Source of the DNA: JBDTMC01 sp039934475
Lineage (GTDB): Bacteria > Acidobacteriota > Terriglobia > Bryobacterales > Bryobacteraceae
Assembly: GCA_039934475.1 (NCBI GenBank)
Contig: JBDTMC010000044.1
Span: forward strand, 1-26,603
Direction of reading: 5' to 3'
Length of the DNA stretch: 26,603 bases
The notes beneath the pieces were generated by a model. The model was not told where the DNA came from, did not search any database, and worked only from the letters and a program-made list of their open reading frames with translations. Positions 8,509-19,103 of the stretch are shown piece by piece. A program made the position numbers and the translations under genes. Within the stretch, counting starts at the first letter, position 1; the number at the start of each line of letters is the position of its first letter.

Positions 8509-8807
8509 ATCGGATACAGCGGGATCAACCCTCAACCGTCGGTCTTGAGACGGACCGCGCTTGGAAGAATCGCGCAGCGGTTCACTTTCTGTAAGAGTGT
8601 TTCATAATAGCTCTGTGCGCTACACTATCCTGGCCGCCGGTGCTCCCATCCGGAATCGGAATGACGAGGTGTTCGCGGCCACCAGCAATCTCCGTCCCTA
8701 TGACCCGGCTTGAGACCATGGAGTGGGGACGAATCATCGCTGCTGCCAAGGCCTCAGTCCAGGCGATCGCAAAAGACATCTGCCGGTAACCCACCACAAG
8801 GAACGCC
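8509..8807. other. Intergenic region of 299 bases before the DapA-family gene
   Basis: No convincing gene is present. A weak promoter can be drawn as TTCACT (8581-8586), 16 bases, CATAAT (8603-8608), which would give the downstream gene a leader of about 190 bases. Two short frames, GTG 8615 to TGA 8713 and an ATG frame of 29 codons from about 8699, have no recognisable product. They may be remnants or chance. Confidence 0.4.
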
Positions 8808-9740
8808 ATGCCAAAACCATCTTGTCTCTTACAGCGTCCACTGAGGGGTATCATTCCCCCGCTTGTCACTCCTCTCAGTGGCCCGGATCGACTTGACGTA
8901 CCGGGCTTTGAGAAGCTGATCGACCACGTGCTGAACGGAGGTTGTTCCGGCGTGTTCGTCCTCGGCAGCACGGGCGAAGCTCCGGCCCTCAGCTACCAGC
9001 TACGGCGCGAAGTCATCCAACGCGCCTGTGATCGCGTATCCGGGCGCGTACCGGTGCTGGTTGGGATCACGGATACGGCGGTGGTAGAAGCGGTGCGCCT
9101 GGGGAACGTGGCGGCCGAATGCGGCGCTTCGGCCGTGGTGAGCGCTCCACCATACTATTTCCACCTCGGTCAGGCCGATTTGTTGCGGCACGCCGAGATA
9201 CTGACGCGGGAGATCGAGTTGCCGCTGTTTCTCTACAACATGCCGCAGCTCACGAAACTGAGCTACGAACCGGAGACCGTTCTGGAGGCGGCGGCCATCC
9301 CCGGTGTCGTGGGGATCAAAGACAGTTCGGGCGACCTGATGTACCTTAACCGGGTTCTCCGGCTGCTGCGGGAGAAACCCGATTTCACCGTTTTGATCGG
9401 GCCCGAAGAACTGTTGGCCCAAGCCGTTCTGCTCGGCGTCCATGGAGGCATCGCCGGAGGCTCAAACGCTTGGCCTGAACTCTTTGTCCAGCTCTACAAT
9501 GAGGCGTTCCGTGGCAACCTCGATGGCGTTCGCCTCATTCAACGCCGCGTTATCGAGGCTTCCGAGCGCATCTACCGTCTAAATGACGAACCGACGAGCT
9601 ATACGCGCGGCATGAAGTGCGTCCTTGGCGTTCTCGGTATATGCAGCGACTTGCCGGCTTCTCCCCTGGCGCCGATTTCCGCACAGGACCGAGAGACCGT
9701 TCGGGCTCACCTGGCCGTCATTGACGCAATTCCGACGTAG
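8808..9740 (+). CDS. Dihydrodipicolinate synthase/N-acetylneuraminate lyase family protein
   Basis: A 310-residue class I aldolase-type barrel that acts through a Schiff base on pyruvate or a related keto acid. The Schiff-base lysine is K171 in GIKDSSGD, the catalytic tyrosine Y143 is in YNMP, and the substrate loop is GSTGE (53-57; GTTGE in true DapA). The gene stands alone, with no lysine-pathway neighbours, and the loop differs. A sugar-acid or sialic-acid-type aldolase is therefore as likely as DapA itself, and no gene symbol is given. An AAGGAA site lies 6 bases upstream of the ATG. Confidence 0.9.
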   Translation: MPKPSCLLQRPLRGIIPPLVTPLSGPDRLDVPGFEKLIDHVLNGGCSGVFVLGSTGEAPALSYQLRREVIQRACDRVSGRVPVLVGITDTAVVEAVRLGNVAAECGASAVVSAPPYYFHLGQADLLRHAEILTREIELPLFLYNMPQLTKLSYEPETVLEAAAIPGVVGIKDSSGDLMYLNRVLRLLREKPDFTVLIGPEELLAQAVLLGVHGGIAGGSNAWPELFVQLYNEAFRGNLDGVRLIQRRVIEASERIYRLNDEPTSYTRGMKCVLGVLGICSDLPASPLAPISAQDRETVRAHLAVIDAIPT

Positions 9741-9746
9741 GCCCTG

Positions 9747-9780
9747 AAAAATGGGCGCGACGCATGACAGCGCCGCGCCC
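9747..9780 (-). terminator. Rho-independent terminator of the DM13-like gene
   Basis: On the minus strand a GGGCGCG arm (9780-9774), a 14-base loop and CGCGCCC (9759-9753) are followed by ATTTTT. The hairpin sits between the convergent DapA-family gene and the DM13-like gene. The T tract favours the minus-strand transcript, though the stem could act on both. Confidence 0.6.
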
Positions 9781-9805
9781 TTGAGGGAAATGGAAGATCG
9801 GTAAG

Positions 9806-10204
9806 TTACTTCACCGGCGACGGAAAACTGGATTCGCCGAGTAGAACCTGGGCGAAGGCGCAGTAGACCTGGACTTTGGCGATGTTAGGAACGTAAGCGG
9901 GGACAGTCACTTCGCGCTTCTCGCCACCCTTGATTTTGAAAGCGTCGAGCGTATAGACGTTTCCGTTTGAATCGACTACGCGCCAAGTGGGAGCGGGCGT
10001 ATCCGGAACTTTAAAATCGGGAGTGACGCGGAGGATGCTCTTGCCGTTCTCCGTAGCATGGATGGCCATGCCGGTGTTGGCTTTGGGGCCCTGAAACATG
10101 GATGTGGAGTGCTCGCCGCCCTTGCCGGCACCAAATGCGACGGTGGCACTTGCGACAATAGCGGCCATCGTTAGAACAGAGAAGATACGGTTTCTCAACT
10201 TCAT
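9806..10204 (-). CDS. Small secreted DM13-like protein
   Basis: A 132-residue protein with a clear signal peptide (residues 1-26, cleaved after AFGA), so it is periplasmic or secreted. The mature part resembles the DM13 fold: a GNVYTLDAFKIKGG segment (81-94) and a final KVQVYCAFAQVLLG segment (110-123) with a single conserved cysteine, C115. DM13 domains have been proposed to carry a redox-active cysteine, but this member's partner is unknown. An AGGAGA site 6 bases upstream of ATG 10204 fixes the start over a longer frame. It is divergent from an alpha/beta hydrolase across a region rich in palindromes. Confidence 0.75.
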   Translation of the reverse strand: MKLRNRIFSVLTMAAIVASATVAFGAGKGGEHSTSMFQGPKANTGMAIHATENGKSILRVTPDFKVPDTPAPTWRVVDSNGNVYTLDAFKIKGGEKREVTVPAYVPNIAKVQVYCAFAQVLLGESSFPSPVK

Positions 10205-10240
10205 GGGGATTCTCCTTTTTGAATCGGCCTTGAGGCTCGC

Positions 10241-10275
10241 TGGTGAAATCACCACAATCGCGGAAGTTATTCCGC
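10241..10275. promoter_or_regulatory. Two adjacent palindromes in a divergent promoter region
   Basis: TGGTGA-AA-TCACCA (10241-10254) is a perfect inverted repeat with a 2-base centre. Six bases on, GCGGAA-GTTA-TTCCGC (10260-10275) is a second perfect one. A CACAA/TTGTG pair (10253-10257 and 10281-10285) encloses the second. Both lie between the divergent DM13-like and hydrolase genes, so they are candidate operators. No regulator gene is adjacent. Confidence 0.4.
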
Positions 10276-10308
10276 CCGTGTTGTGATTTACAAAAGGGGA
10301 GAGTTAGT

Positions 10309-11202
10309 GTGTTTACCGTGAAAGTGACACGCCGAAAGTTTGCGCTGGTGTACGCAGGGTCGATCATGGCCTCGGTGGCAACGATGGCGCGCCGCAAGGA
10401 CAGCCCAGTAGCGGGCGGCTTGTCCGTAGTTGAAGTCAATACCGCCGGTGGGCCGGGGCAGGTGCGGCTGGCGTATCTGGATAGCGCGCCGGGCACGGTG
10501 AAACCGGTAGTGATCCTCATTCATGGAAGCCCCGGGACCGGCGACGTGCTGCACAAACTGGCGGCGCTATTACCGGTAACGTTTCGTGTGATTGTCCCCG
10601 ATCTGCCTGGTTTTGGGAGTTCCAGCCGGGATATCCCGGACTATTCGTTCCGCGCCCACGCGCACTACATGCTGGAACTCATGGACGCGCTTGGAATTCG
10701 CGCGGCGCAAGTCCTTGGCTTCAGTATGGGTGGCGGTGTGGCGCTCTCGATGGTAGACCTCGCGCCGGAACGCCTTAGTTCATTGGTGATGCTATCGGCA
10801 ATTGGTATACAAGAGCACGAGTTGACCGGGCGTTATTGGCTGAACCATGCGATCCACGGGTTGCAGTTGGCCGCGCTTCGGACGCTGCGCCTGGTGGTGC
10901 CACACTTCGGATGGCTGGACGATATACCCTTCAATATCTCGTATGCTCGCAATTTCTTCGACTCCGACCAGCGGCCTTTACGCGCAGTCTTGTCACGGTA
11001 CAAAGGGCCGATGTTAATCATTCACGGAACCAAGGACCCATTGGTGCCACTGTCGGCGGCGTTGGAACACCACCGCCTTGTCCCGCAAAGCGAATTGCTT
11101 CTGCTGCCCTCCGATCACTTCATGGCGTTCCTGGAGCCGGATCTATTCAAGGACCGGCTGATCGACTTTCTGCAACGGTGGGATGGAGCAGGCACCAAGT
11201 AG
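10309..11202 (+). CDS. Alpha/beta hydrolase with N-terminal twin-arginine-type signal
   Basis: A 297-residue hydrolase. The nucleophile elbow GFSMGG carries Ser139; Asp243 (GTKDP) and His270 (SDHF) complete the triad; the oxyanion HGSPG is at 72-76. The N-terminus TRRKFALVYAG resembles a Tat signal or anchor, so export to the periplasm is likely. GTG 10309 is chosen because GGGGAGAG lies 5 bases before it, although the frame is open to 10243. Substrate is unknown; relatives include esterases, lipases and haloperoxidase-like enzymes. Its last 60 bases overlap the convergent LtrA gene. Confidence 0.9.
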   Translation: MFTVKVTRRKFALVYAGSIMASVATMARRKDSPVAGGLSVVEVNTAGGPGQVRLAYLDSAPGTVKPVVILIHGSPGTGDVLHKLAALLPVTFRVIVPDLPGFGSSSRDIPDYSFRAHAHYMLELMDALGIRAAQVLGFSMGGGVALSMVDLAPERLSSLVMLSAIGIQEHELTGRYWLNHAIHGLQLAALRTLRLVVPHFGWLDDIPFNISYARNFFDSDQRPLRAVLSRYKGPMLIIHGTKDPLVPLSAALEHHRLVPQSELLLLPSDHFMAFLEPDLFKDRLIDFLQRWDGAGTK

Positions 11203-12276
11203 AAAAAGAGCAATGGCGACCTTGTTCCAGGATTCAGCAAACGGCCCAGCGGCGGCCACGATCACGGCGGCGAGGTATTGCGGTAACATACGGCCCAGTC
11301 GCGCCTTACCGGAGGTCGCGCCCAACGTCGTGAGTGCTGCGATCAACGTGGCGGCTGCCAGAAAGAAGAGTGTCGAATGGCCGGGATGCATCCTTTCATC
11401 CGCCTGTAATGAGATCAAATGATGGAAACCGACGCCTGCTACGCCGATGGCCAGGAACAGCGGCAAATGGGCGTATTTCCAAAGGTGGAACAAGCGCGCT
11501 TGTCTGTTGTTCCGAATGTGCCGCTCCGTGGCAGCGTTCGCCCTATCGAAGTACCACCAGCGCAACAGGAACGCGAATGCCATGCCGGAGAAGGCTGTTG
11601 CGGCGGCACTGAAGCTCCAATACTCCTGGCTCTCGATGCCGCGCATGACTTCGGCGATGAATTCACCCATCAGGATGATGCTGAACAGGCCGAACCGTTC
11701 GGGGAAGTGGACCGCGTCGGGTGGTGCGCTGCGGCCGTGACGCTCTGCCAGCCACGGTGTCAGGAAATCAATCAGCAGGGCCGCACTCCACAACCAATAG
11801 CGTACCGGCGGTTCGGTGAGTGCCGATACGATCCACAGACACGCCGCGATACCGAAGCCAGCAGCAAAGCGTGCCGCCATGGGGCGTGTTTCCGGGATGC
11901 GAAGGGCACGAAGGTATTGGAGCACGAGGATGAAGCGCATTCCGGCGTATGCGGCGCCGAAGCCCGCGGAGGAGCGACTGTCTAACGCGTCTTTTGCATT
12001 CGCCGCCATCACCGCCGCAATGAAGCTCTGCACGAGGATGAGTGCACGTTGGACAACGTCATCCGAGTCGAAGCGCGTGGAATAGAGGGTGAAACCGGTC
12101 CAGGCCCACCAGATGAGGACGAAGAGGAACGAATAACGGAGAAGACCCGCCGGCGTGAAGTCGGCAGCAAGGGGCTTACCGACTTCAGCCACGGCGGCCA
12201 CGAAGATAAGGTCGAAGAAGAGCTCCATCCACGTGGCACGCCGGTGGTGGTGCGGATCGGGACGCCAGAGCCTCAT
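11143..12276 (-). CDS. ltrA: Low temperature requirement A (LtrA) family membrane protein
   Basis: A 377-residue polytopic inner-membrane protein with the family signature WMELFFDLIFVAAVAE near the N-terminus (about residues 16-31), and a conserved HFPERFGLFSIILMGE stretch mid-protein. About nine or ten hydrophobic segments can be counted. LtrA was named from growth at low temperature in Listeria, and its biochemical role is not established. ATG 12276 is chosen because it overlaps the stop of the debranching enzyme as ATGA and gives the family N-terminus. A longer frame to 12441 would sit entirely inside that gene. The 3' end overlaps the hydrolase by 60 bases. Confidence 0.92.
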   Translation of the reverse strand: MRLWRPDPHHHRRATWMELFFDLIFVAAVAEVGKPLAADFTPAGLLRYSFLFVLIWWAWTGFTLYSTRFDSDDVVQRALILVQSFIAAVMAANAKDALDSRSSAGFGAAYAGMRFILVLQYLRALRIPETRPMAARFAAGFGIAACLWIVSALTEPPVRYWLWSAALLIDFLTPWLAERHGRSAPPDAVHFPERFGLFSIILMGEFIAEVMRGIESQEYWSFSAAATAFSGMAFAFLLRWWYFDRANAATERHIRNNRQARLFHLWKYAHLPLFLAIGVAGVGFHHLISLQADERMHPGHSTLFFLAAATLIAALTTLGATSGKARLGRMLPQYLAAVIVAAAGPFAESWNKVAIALFLLGACSIPPLQKVDQPVLE

Positions 12277-14285
12277 ACTCGCGCTGCCAGGACTGCGGAT
12301 TCGCGAACGGCAGGCGCTCGGCCATGGACGTCCTCGACGAGGGCGCGCAGTAGTTCTGAGACGCTCCAGGCCTGGGCGAAGCAACCTCGCGGCATGCGTG
12401 GTTCGTCCCCATCGAGGATCTCCGAGATCTGGCCGAGGCAACCTTCGCGCAGGTGCTCGCGGAACCCGTCAAGTAGTTGGGCCGAGCCTTCGCGGCCGTG
12501 GACTTTTGTCCAAGCGGTGACGAACGGCCCCATCAGCCACGGCCAAACTGTTCCCTGATGATAGGCGCTGTCGCGTTCGTAGACGCCGCCGTCATAATGC
12601 GCATGATACTGGGGATCGTGCCGCGCCAGCGAGCGCAGGCCGTGTGGGGTCCACAGTTCGTCGTGAACCGCGTCCACCACCAATTGCGCACGGATGGGGT
12701 CTAGCATCGAGTGGTGCAGGCTGGCTGCCAGGATCTGGTTGGGCCGCATTGACGCGTCGCGGTTCTCGCCGTCCACCACGTCGTAGAGATAGTATCCGTC
12801 CTGATACCAGAATTGCTCGTTGAAGCTGGCGCGGGCGAGCGAAGCCATCTCGGTGAGGAACGTTTGCGTGGCCGTGTCGCCTACGGCCACTGCCAGTTCT
12901 TCGGTGATGCGTAAGGCGTTGTACCAGAGAGCCTGAATCTCGACGGGCTTGCCATTGCGTGGAGTTACTACGCAGTCGCCGATTTTGGCGTCCATCCATG
13001 TCAGTTGAACGCCCGGTTCGCCGCAGTGTAGCAGACCATCGTTGTCCACACGAATGCCGTAGCGCGTGCCGCGGAGGTGGGCATTAAGGATCTCTTTGAG
13101 TTTCGGATAGAAGCGCTTTTCGACGAACCCAATGTCCCCGGTGTAGGCCAAATAGGCGCGGATCGCTTCGAAGAACCAGAGCGTGGCATCCACAGTGTTG
13201 TACTCAGGCGCCTCGCCGTCATCCGGGAAACGGTTTGGTAGCATCCCTTTGTCGACAGCTTCCGCAAATGTCAGCAGGATGTCGCGGGCAACCTCCGTGC
13301 GACCCGTCACCAGGGTCAGACCAGGTAGAGCGATCATAGTGTCGCGGCCCCAGTCACTGAACCACGGGTAGCCGGCAACCACCGTCTTCAAGTCGCCCCG
13401 CTTCACGATGAACTGGTCAGCGGCACTGGTCAGAGCGCGTACCAACGGGTCGTCTACAGGCGCGGCCGCGGCAATCTGGGCGCGGCGCTGGATCTCGCGC
13501 TCGCGAAGCACCTCAGCGTCGGCCGCATACTGAGGTTCCGTGGAACCGATAACGAGAGCAGCGGTGCTGCGGCTTAGCGCGTACGTGGCGACGAAAGGAT
13601 TGAATAGATCTTCGCGGTAGTCGAGACCTCGCTCCTGCTCCGTTGAATACTCGACGTCGTGATACCAGTGTCCGGTGGCTTCGATGTTCGCGGCGTCGTG
13701 AGAGAACCACAGCGAGGGCAGGCCCCGGTAGGGCGTGATGACGGCGAGACCCTCGCCCGCGGTGACGGAGGTGTTCAGATCATCGTTGCGATGCGTTGTG
13801 GAATGGTAGTCGCGGAAGGCGATGAGAGGCCGGATCTCCAAAGTGCAAACCGGCGCGGGATCGCGATCCAGCGTACGTAGTCCGTAGCGCACCACCACCG
13901 TATTCTCGCCGGACACCAGGAAGACCTGCTTTTCGATCTCGACGCCGTCCATCCGGTAGAGCCAGGTAGGCAGCGGATCGAGGCGGAACTCCTTCAAATA
14001 CCGATATCCGTCTGGGTGAATGGCGCCTGGATAACGGTTCGTGGAAAGGTCGTACCGCCGTCCATCCACTAACAGTGTCTCTTCTAGTTTGGAGAGTAGC
14101 AGAAGACGCCCCACGGGAGGCTTGGTAGCCGCCGTGAGCAGGCCGTGGTATCGCCGCGTATGAATGCCGGCGACAGTGCCGCACGCGAAGCCGCCCAGGC
14201 CGTTGGTCTCGAGCCACTCGAGAGAGGAGGCGCGCTGGAGGTCGGAGCAGACGTCGGAATTGAATTGGATGGTCTCGCTGGTCAT
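12273..14285 (-). CDS. Glycogen debranching enzyme / amylo-alpha-1,6-glucosidase family
   Basis: A 670-residue protein of the archaeal/bacterial GDE type. The N-terminal domain begins with ETNGLGGFACGTVAG and RRYHGLL (residues 26-50). The C-terminal (alpha/alpha)6 catalytic part contains GYPWFSDWGRDT, MDAKIGD, ALWYNAL and YHQGTVWPWLMGPF. The expected activity is hydrolysis of alpha-1,6-linked glucose at branch points of alpha-glucan, in the cytoplasm (no signal peptide). The ATG lies 3 bases after the GH63-like stop codon with a GGGGA site, and its own TGA overlaps the ltrA start, so the three genes are translationally linked. Confidence 0.93.
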   Translation of the reverse strand: MTSETIQFNSDVCSDLQRASSLEWLETNGLGGFACGTVAGIHTRRYHGLLTAATKPPVGRLLLLSKLEETLLVDGRRYDLSTNRYPGAIHPDGYRYLKEFRLDPLPTWLYRMDGVEIEKQVFLVSGENTVVVRYGLRTLDRDPAPVCTLEIRPLIAFRDYHSTTHRNDDLNTSVTAGEGLAVITPYRGLPSLWFSHDAANIEATGHWYHDVEYSTEQERGLDYREDLFNPFVATYALSRSTAALVIGSTEPQYAADAEVLREREIQRRAQIAAAAPVDDPLVRALTSAADQFIVKRGDLKTVVAGYPWFSDWGRDTMIALPGLTLVTGRTEVARDILLTFAEAVDKGMLPNRFPDDGEAPEYNTVDATLWFFEAIRAYLAYTGDIGFVEKRFYPKLKEILNAHLRGTRYGIRVDNDGLLHCGEPGVQLTWMDAKIGDCVVTPRNGKPVEIQALWYNALRITEELAVAVGDTATQTFLTEMASLARASFNEQFWYQDGYYLYDVVDGENRDASMRPNQILAASLHHSMLDPIRAQLVVDAVHDELWTPHGLRSLARHDPQYHAHYDGGVYERDSAYHQGTVWPWLMGPFVTAWTKVHGREGSAQLLDGFREHLREGCLGQISEILDGDEPRMPRGCFAQAWSVSELLRALVEDVHGRAPAVRESAVLAARV

Positions 14286-14288
14286 GAC

Positions 14289-16919
<2,631 letters not shown>

Positions 16920-17014
16920 CGCTCGCTCCTTCGAATGTCAAAAGCCAGAGATAACACGAATTATTCCGATGAAGTGGGAAAAAAGACAGGCGGGGGAAGG
17001 GAAGAAGAAAGCGG

Positions 17015-17040
17015 AAAAAGAGAGGGCTGCGATCAGCCCT
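17015..17040 (-). terminator. Rho-independent terminator of the sigma/anti-sigma operon
   Basis: On the minus strand AGGGCTG (17040-17034), a four-base ATCG loop and CAGCCCT (17029-17023) are followed by CTCTTTTT. The left arm includes the last codon and the TGA of the anti-sigma gene, so the hairpin forms from the end of the coding sequence itself. Confidence 0.7.
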
Positions 17041-17911
17041 CCAGATGAGCAAGTACGTTGCGGATTCCAGGGGCCACGGCGAGCATGAGCCGCGTGTTCT
17101 GATCCTGCGGCATGCTGGAGACGATGTAGACGAGGTGATCCTTTGTCTCAAATGTGGCAATCTCGAAACGCTGCGTATTGCCGGTGTAGAACGGAACTCC
17201 AGCTTGCGATAAGGCCTGCGGCACACCGGAACTGGAGAGCGACTCGCCCTCGGACTTCTTCGCGATGACTAGCGAGAGCAGCTTGCCGCCGTTCTTCAGG
17301 CTTAGGTGGACAAACCCACGGCCGTGGTAACGGCATTGGTGAGCCATCATCAGACTGTAGCCGGGGGGGATGTTCTCATTCATCACCGGGATCAATCCGG
17401 CGTATTGCGATCCCAAGTCTTGAGTGAGTTGCTCCACCTTGGGTGCATTGTTGGCATACTTGCGGAACAGCGAACAATGAATATGGTCTCCCAGCCCGAC
17501 AGCCAGCAGGACCGGTACCCGGCTGGTGACCGACTGGGCGTATGCCTCCCGCGATTCTGCCGTGTAGCGAAGCAGGCCTACCTGGTAAGCGATGCCCACG
17601 CCAAGAAACAGAACTGCCACCGCGGCTACTGGCGCCAAATACGCAAACCAGGAACGCTTTTGGCGCGTCGCCCCGACGGAAGCGCGGATGCGAGTCTCCA
17701 GGAAGAGAGGCGGTGCGACAGAGTCGACAGCTGCTCTCAGCCGGGTACGAACTCCGCGGCGCAACTCTACTTCTGCTGAGCAACCAGGGCACGCGGCCAA
17801 GTGATCGGTGATCTGCTGAAGGGCGGGCGCGGGTAGCGTCCTGGATAGGTAGGCGTCGAGTTCCGGCAAGAGCTTTCCGCAGATTGTCTGGTCTGAACGC
17901 ATGTCGTTCAT
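17033..17911 (-). CDS. Zinc-finger anti-sigma factor with large periplasmic domain
   Basis: A 292-residue protein. Residues 1-50 are the zinc-finger anti-sigma domain with H37, C41 and C44 (and C11), expected to hold the sigma factor in the cytoplasm. One transmembrane helix spans about 89-110. The outer domain (111-292) has a striking set of Cys/His residues: D142-H143-x-H145-C146 and H191-x-C193-x-x-H196 with H202. These suggest a metal- or redox-sensing role, which is inference. Its ATG overlaps the sigma-factor stop as ATGA. Confidence 0.9.
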   Translation of the reverse strand: MNDMRSDQTICGKLLPELDAYLSRTLPAPALQQITDHLAACPGCSAEVELRRGVRTRLRAAVDSVAPPLFLETRIRASVGATRQKRSWFAYLAPVAAVAVLFLGVGIAYQVGLLRYTAESREAYAQSVTSRVPVLLAVGLGDHIHCSLFRKYANNAPKVEQLTQDLGSQYAGLIPVMNENIPPGYSLMMAHQCRYHGRGFVHLSLKNGGKLLSLVIAKKSEGESLSSSGVPQALSQAGVPFYTGNTQRFEIATFETKDHLVYIVSSMPQDQNTRLMLAVAPGIRNVLAHLEG

Positions 17912-18558
17912 GCTCCTTGTCCCTTGCGGGGCGATACTTTAAGTCCATACGACCGTGCCACGTCGGCCAGTTCGTCACGCAGTAGTTTGCGCCCTCGACT
18001 GAGCCGGGACATTACGGTGCCAATGGGAATGGTGAGGATTTCGGAAGCCTCTTTGTAGGCGAACTCTTCGACATCTACCAGCAAGACCACCGCGCGGAAG
18101 TCGGCAGCGATGCGGTCAAGCGCCGCCAGTATATCGCCATCGGTGAGACGCTCGGGAATCGGCTCAGCATAAGCCAGGTTGGCCTCAATGAAATCTTCGG
18201 TCTCTCTCAGCAGCGGGAAGCGGAACCACCTGCGGCGGTGATGGTTGACACAGTGGAAAAGAATCTTGAATAGCCAGGCGCGGCAGTTGGTGCCAGTCTC
18301 AAACCGGTCGAATGACTTCCACGCCTGCAAATAAACTTCCTGAACCACATCTTCGGCGCGGCCGCGTTCGCCAATCATGCGGGAGGCGGTACGGAAGATG
18401 TCGTTCATATGCGGCAAGGCTTCGCGGTCGAAACGTTCGGCAGGGGAAAGGCTGTTAAAGTGGCTCTCCTGGCGCAGCAAGGTACCGCGCGAGGCATCGT
18501 CAGCCGCCCGTTGAGGATGGTCACCCATCCAGTTTTCCATTGCTTGCGTGGCACCCAT
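17908..18558 (-). CDS. ECF-type RNA polymerase sigma factor
   Basis: A 216-residue extracytoplasmic-function sigma factor with region 2 at about residues 50-110 (GRAEDVVQEVYLQAWKSF, then CRAWLFKILFHCVNHHRRR) and region 4 at about 142-200 (AYKEASEILTIPIGTVMSRLSRGR, the helix-turn-helix that reads the -35). The spacer is normal and there is no extra domain. Internal ATGs at 18540 and 18528 are possible starts, since the first 40 residues are not conserved and the site before 18558 is weak. It is co-translated with its membrane anti-sigma factor, so it is probably released by an envelope signal. Confidence 0.93.
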   Translation of the reverse strand: MGATQAMENWMGDHPQRAADDASRGTLLRQESHFNSLSPAERFDREALPHMNDIFRTASRMIGERGRAEDVVQEVYLQAWKSFDRFETGTNCRAWLFKILFHCVNHHRRRWFRFPLLRETEDFIEANLAYAEPIPERLTDGDILAALDRIAADFRAVVLLVDVEEFAYKEASEILTIPIGTVMSRLSRGRKLLRDELADVARSYGLKVSPRKGQGA

Positions 18559-18587
18559 ACACCGGGGAAATGCCCCTCCCTGGGACT

Positions 18588-18596
18588 TTTATTCCC
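18588..18596 (-). promoter_or_regulatory. Candidate ECF -35 element (GGGAATAAA)
   Basis: GGGAATAAA lies on the minus strand 30 bases before the sigma-factor ATG. GGAAT-type -35 elements are common for ECF sigma factors, and autoregulation is usual. Similar CGGAATAATT and CGGGAATAATT strings precede the GH63-like gene (16920-16980) and the SDR2 gene (near 26275-26288). Confidence 0.3.
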
Positions 18597-18662
18597 GGCC
18601 CACCATTTTTTTTCATTCGCCGGCCGGATACGGTAATCCTTATGATATGCGTAACAGCGATT

Positions 18663-18795
18663 TCACTTGTCTACGATTTGGATGGCGTGGCAGTCCGGAT
18701 CGCGGATCATCAGCGCTTTACGGAACCCTGCCGTCGCGTCCGGCAGATCTACCCGGTGCGCGGATCGCAGCTGGCACGCCGGCGCTATCTCTGAG
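18663..18795 (-). pseudogene. Relic: C-terminal end of a VOC (glyoxalase-like) protein
   Basis: About 44 codons can be read, ending VDLPDATAGFRKAL, then MIRDPDCHAIQIVDK and a TGA at 18665-18663. This is the typical last strand-helix of a vicinal-oxygen-chelate domain, in which RDPDGH is usual and C replaces G. There is no start and no N-terminal half. The upstream end abuts a GMC relic in a different frame. Confidence 0.6.
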
Positions 18796-18954
18796 GAATG
18801 TTGTTTGCCCATGCACGAGGTCGTTGTTGGTGTGTGGGTGAAACGGCTTGCCCTCCTCGCCGCGTCCGAGCAACAGAATGCGTTTGCCGGTTGGGGCCAG
18901 CTTCCAGTCGAGCGTTTCGCCGCCCGCGCCGGTGCCGATGATGATTACCGGAGT
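18796..18954 (-). pseudogene. Relic: N-terminal part of a GMC-family oxidoreductase
   Basis: The minus-strand frame reads TPVIIIGTGAGGETL, WKLAPTGKRILLLGRGE, GKPFHPHTNN. This is the FAD-binding dinucleotide fold of a GMC oxidoreductase joined straight to the HPHTN segment that normally lies several dozen residues further on, so it carries an internal deletion. No start codon is in place and the rest of the roughly 500-residue protein is absent. Confidence 0.65.
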
Positions 18955-19103
18955 TCGTAGAAATTGCAGCGGAAGATGCAGCTCTGTTTATCGTGGTACT
19001 GGGATTTAGCGCAGAACACGCGGCGTCCCTCGCCCTTGCGATCAATGCCGAACCGAAGGTGCGGGGCGGAGTCATGCTCATGCCCGAGACCTGCCAATGC
19101 GGC
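18945..19103 (-). pseudogene. Relic: unidentified coding fragment
   Basis: A frame of roughly 50 codons reads LRFGIDRKGEGRRVFCAK, SQYHDKQSCIFRCNFYELR and ends at TAA (18947-18945), inside the GMC relic. It has low-frequency residues (C, Y, H, W) in protein-like order but no start codon, and I cannot name a family. It is one base out of frame with the aquaporin-like piece upstream. Confidence 0.35.

Noticed and set aside
8582..8971. Minus-strand frame of 129 codons covering the region before the DapA-family gene
   Set aside because: Its first part is antisense to the aldolase coding sequence, and the rest shows no ribosome site, domain or membrane segment.
12277..12441. Longer LtrA start at 12441
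   Set aside because: The extra 55 residues lie wholly inside the debranching-enzyme gene, are Arg/Pro-rich and precede the family N-terminus.
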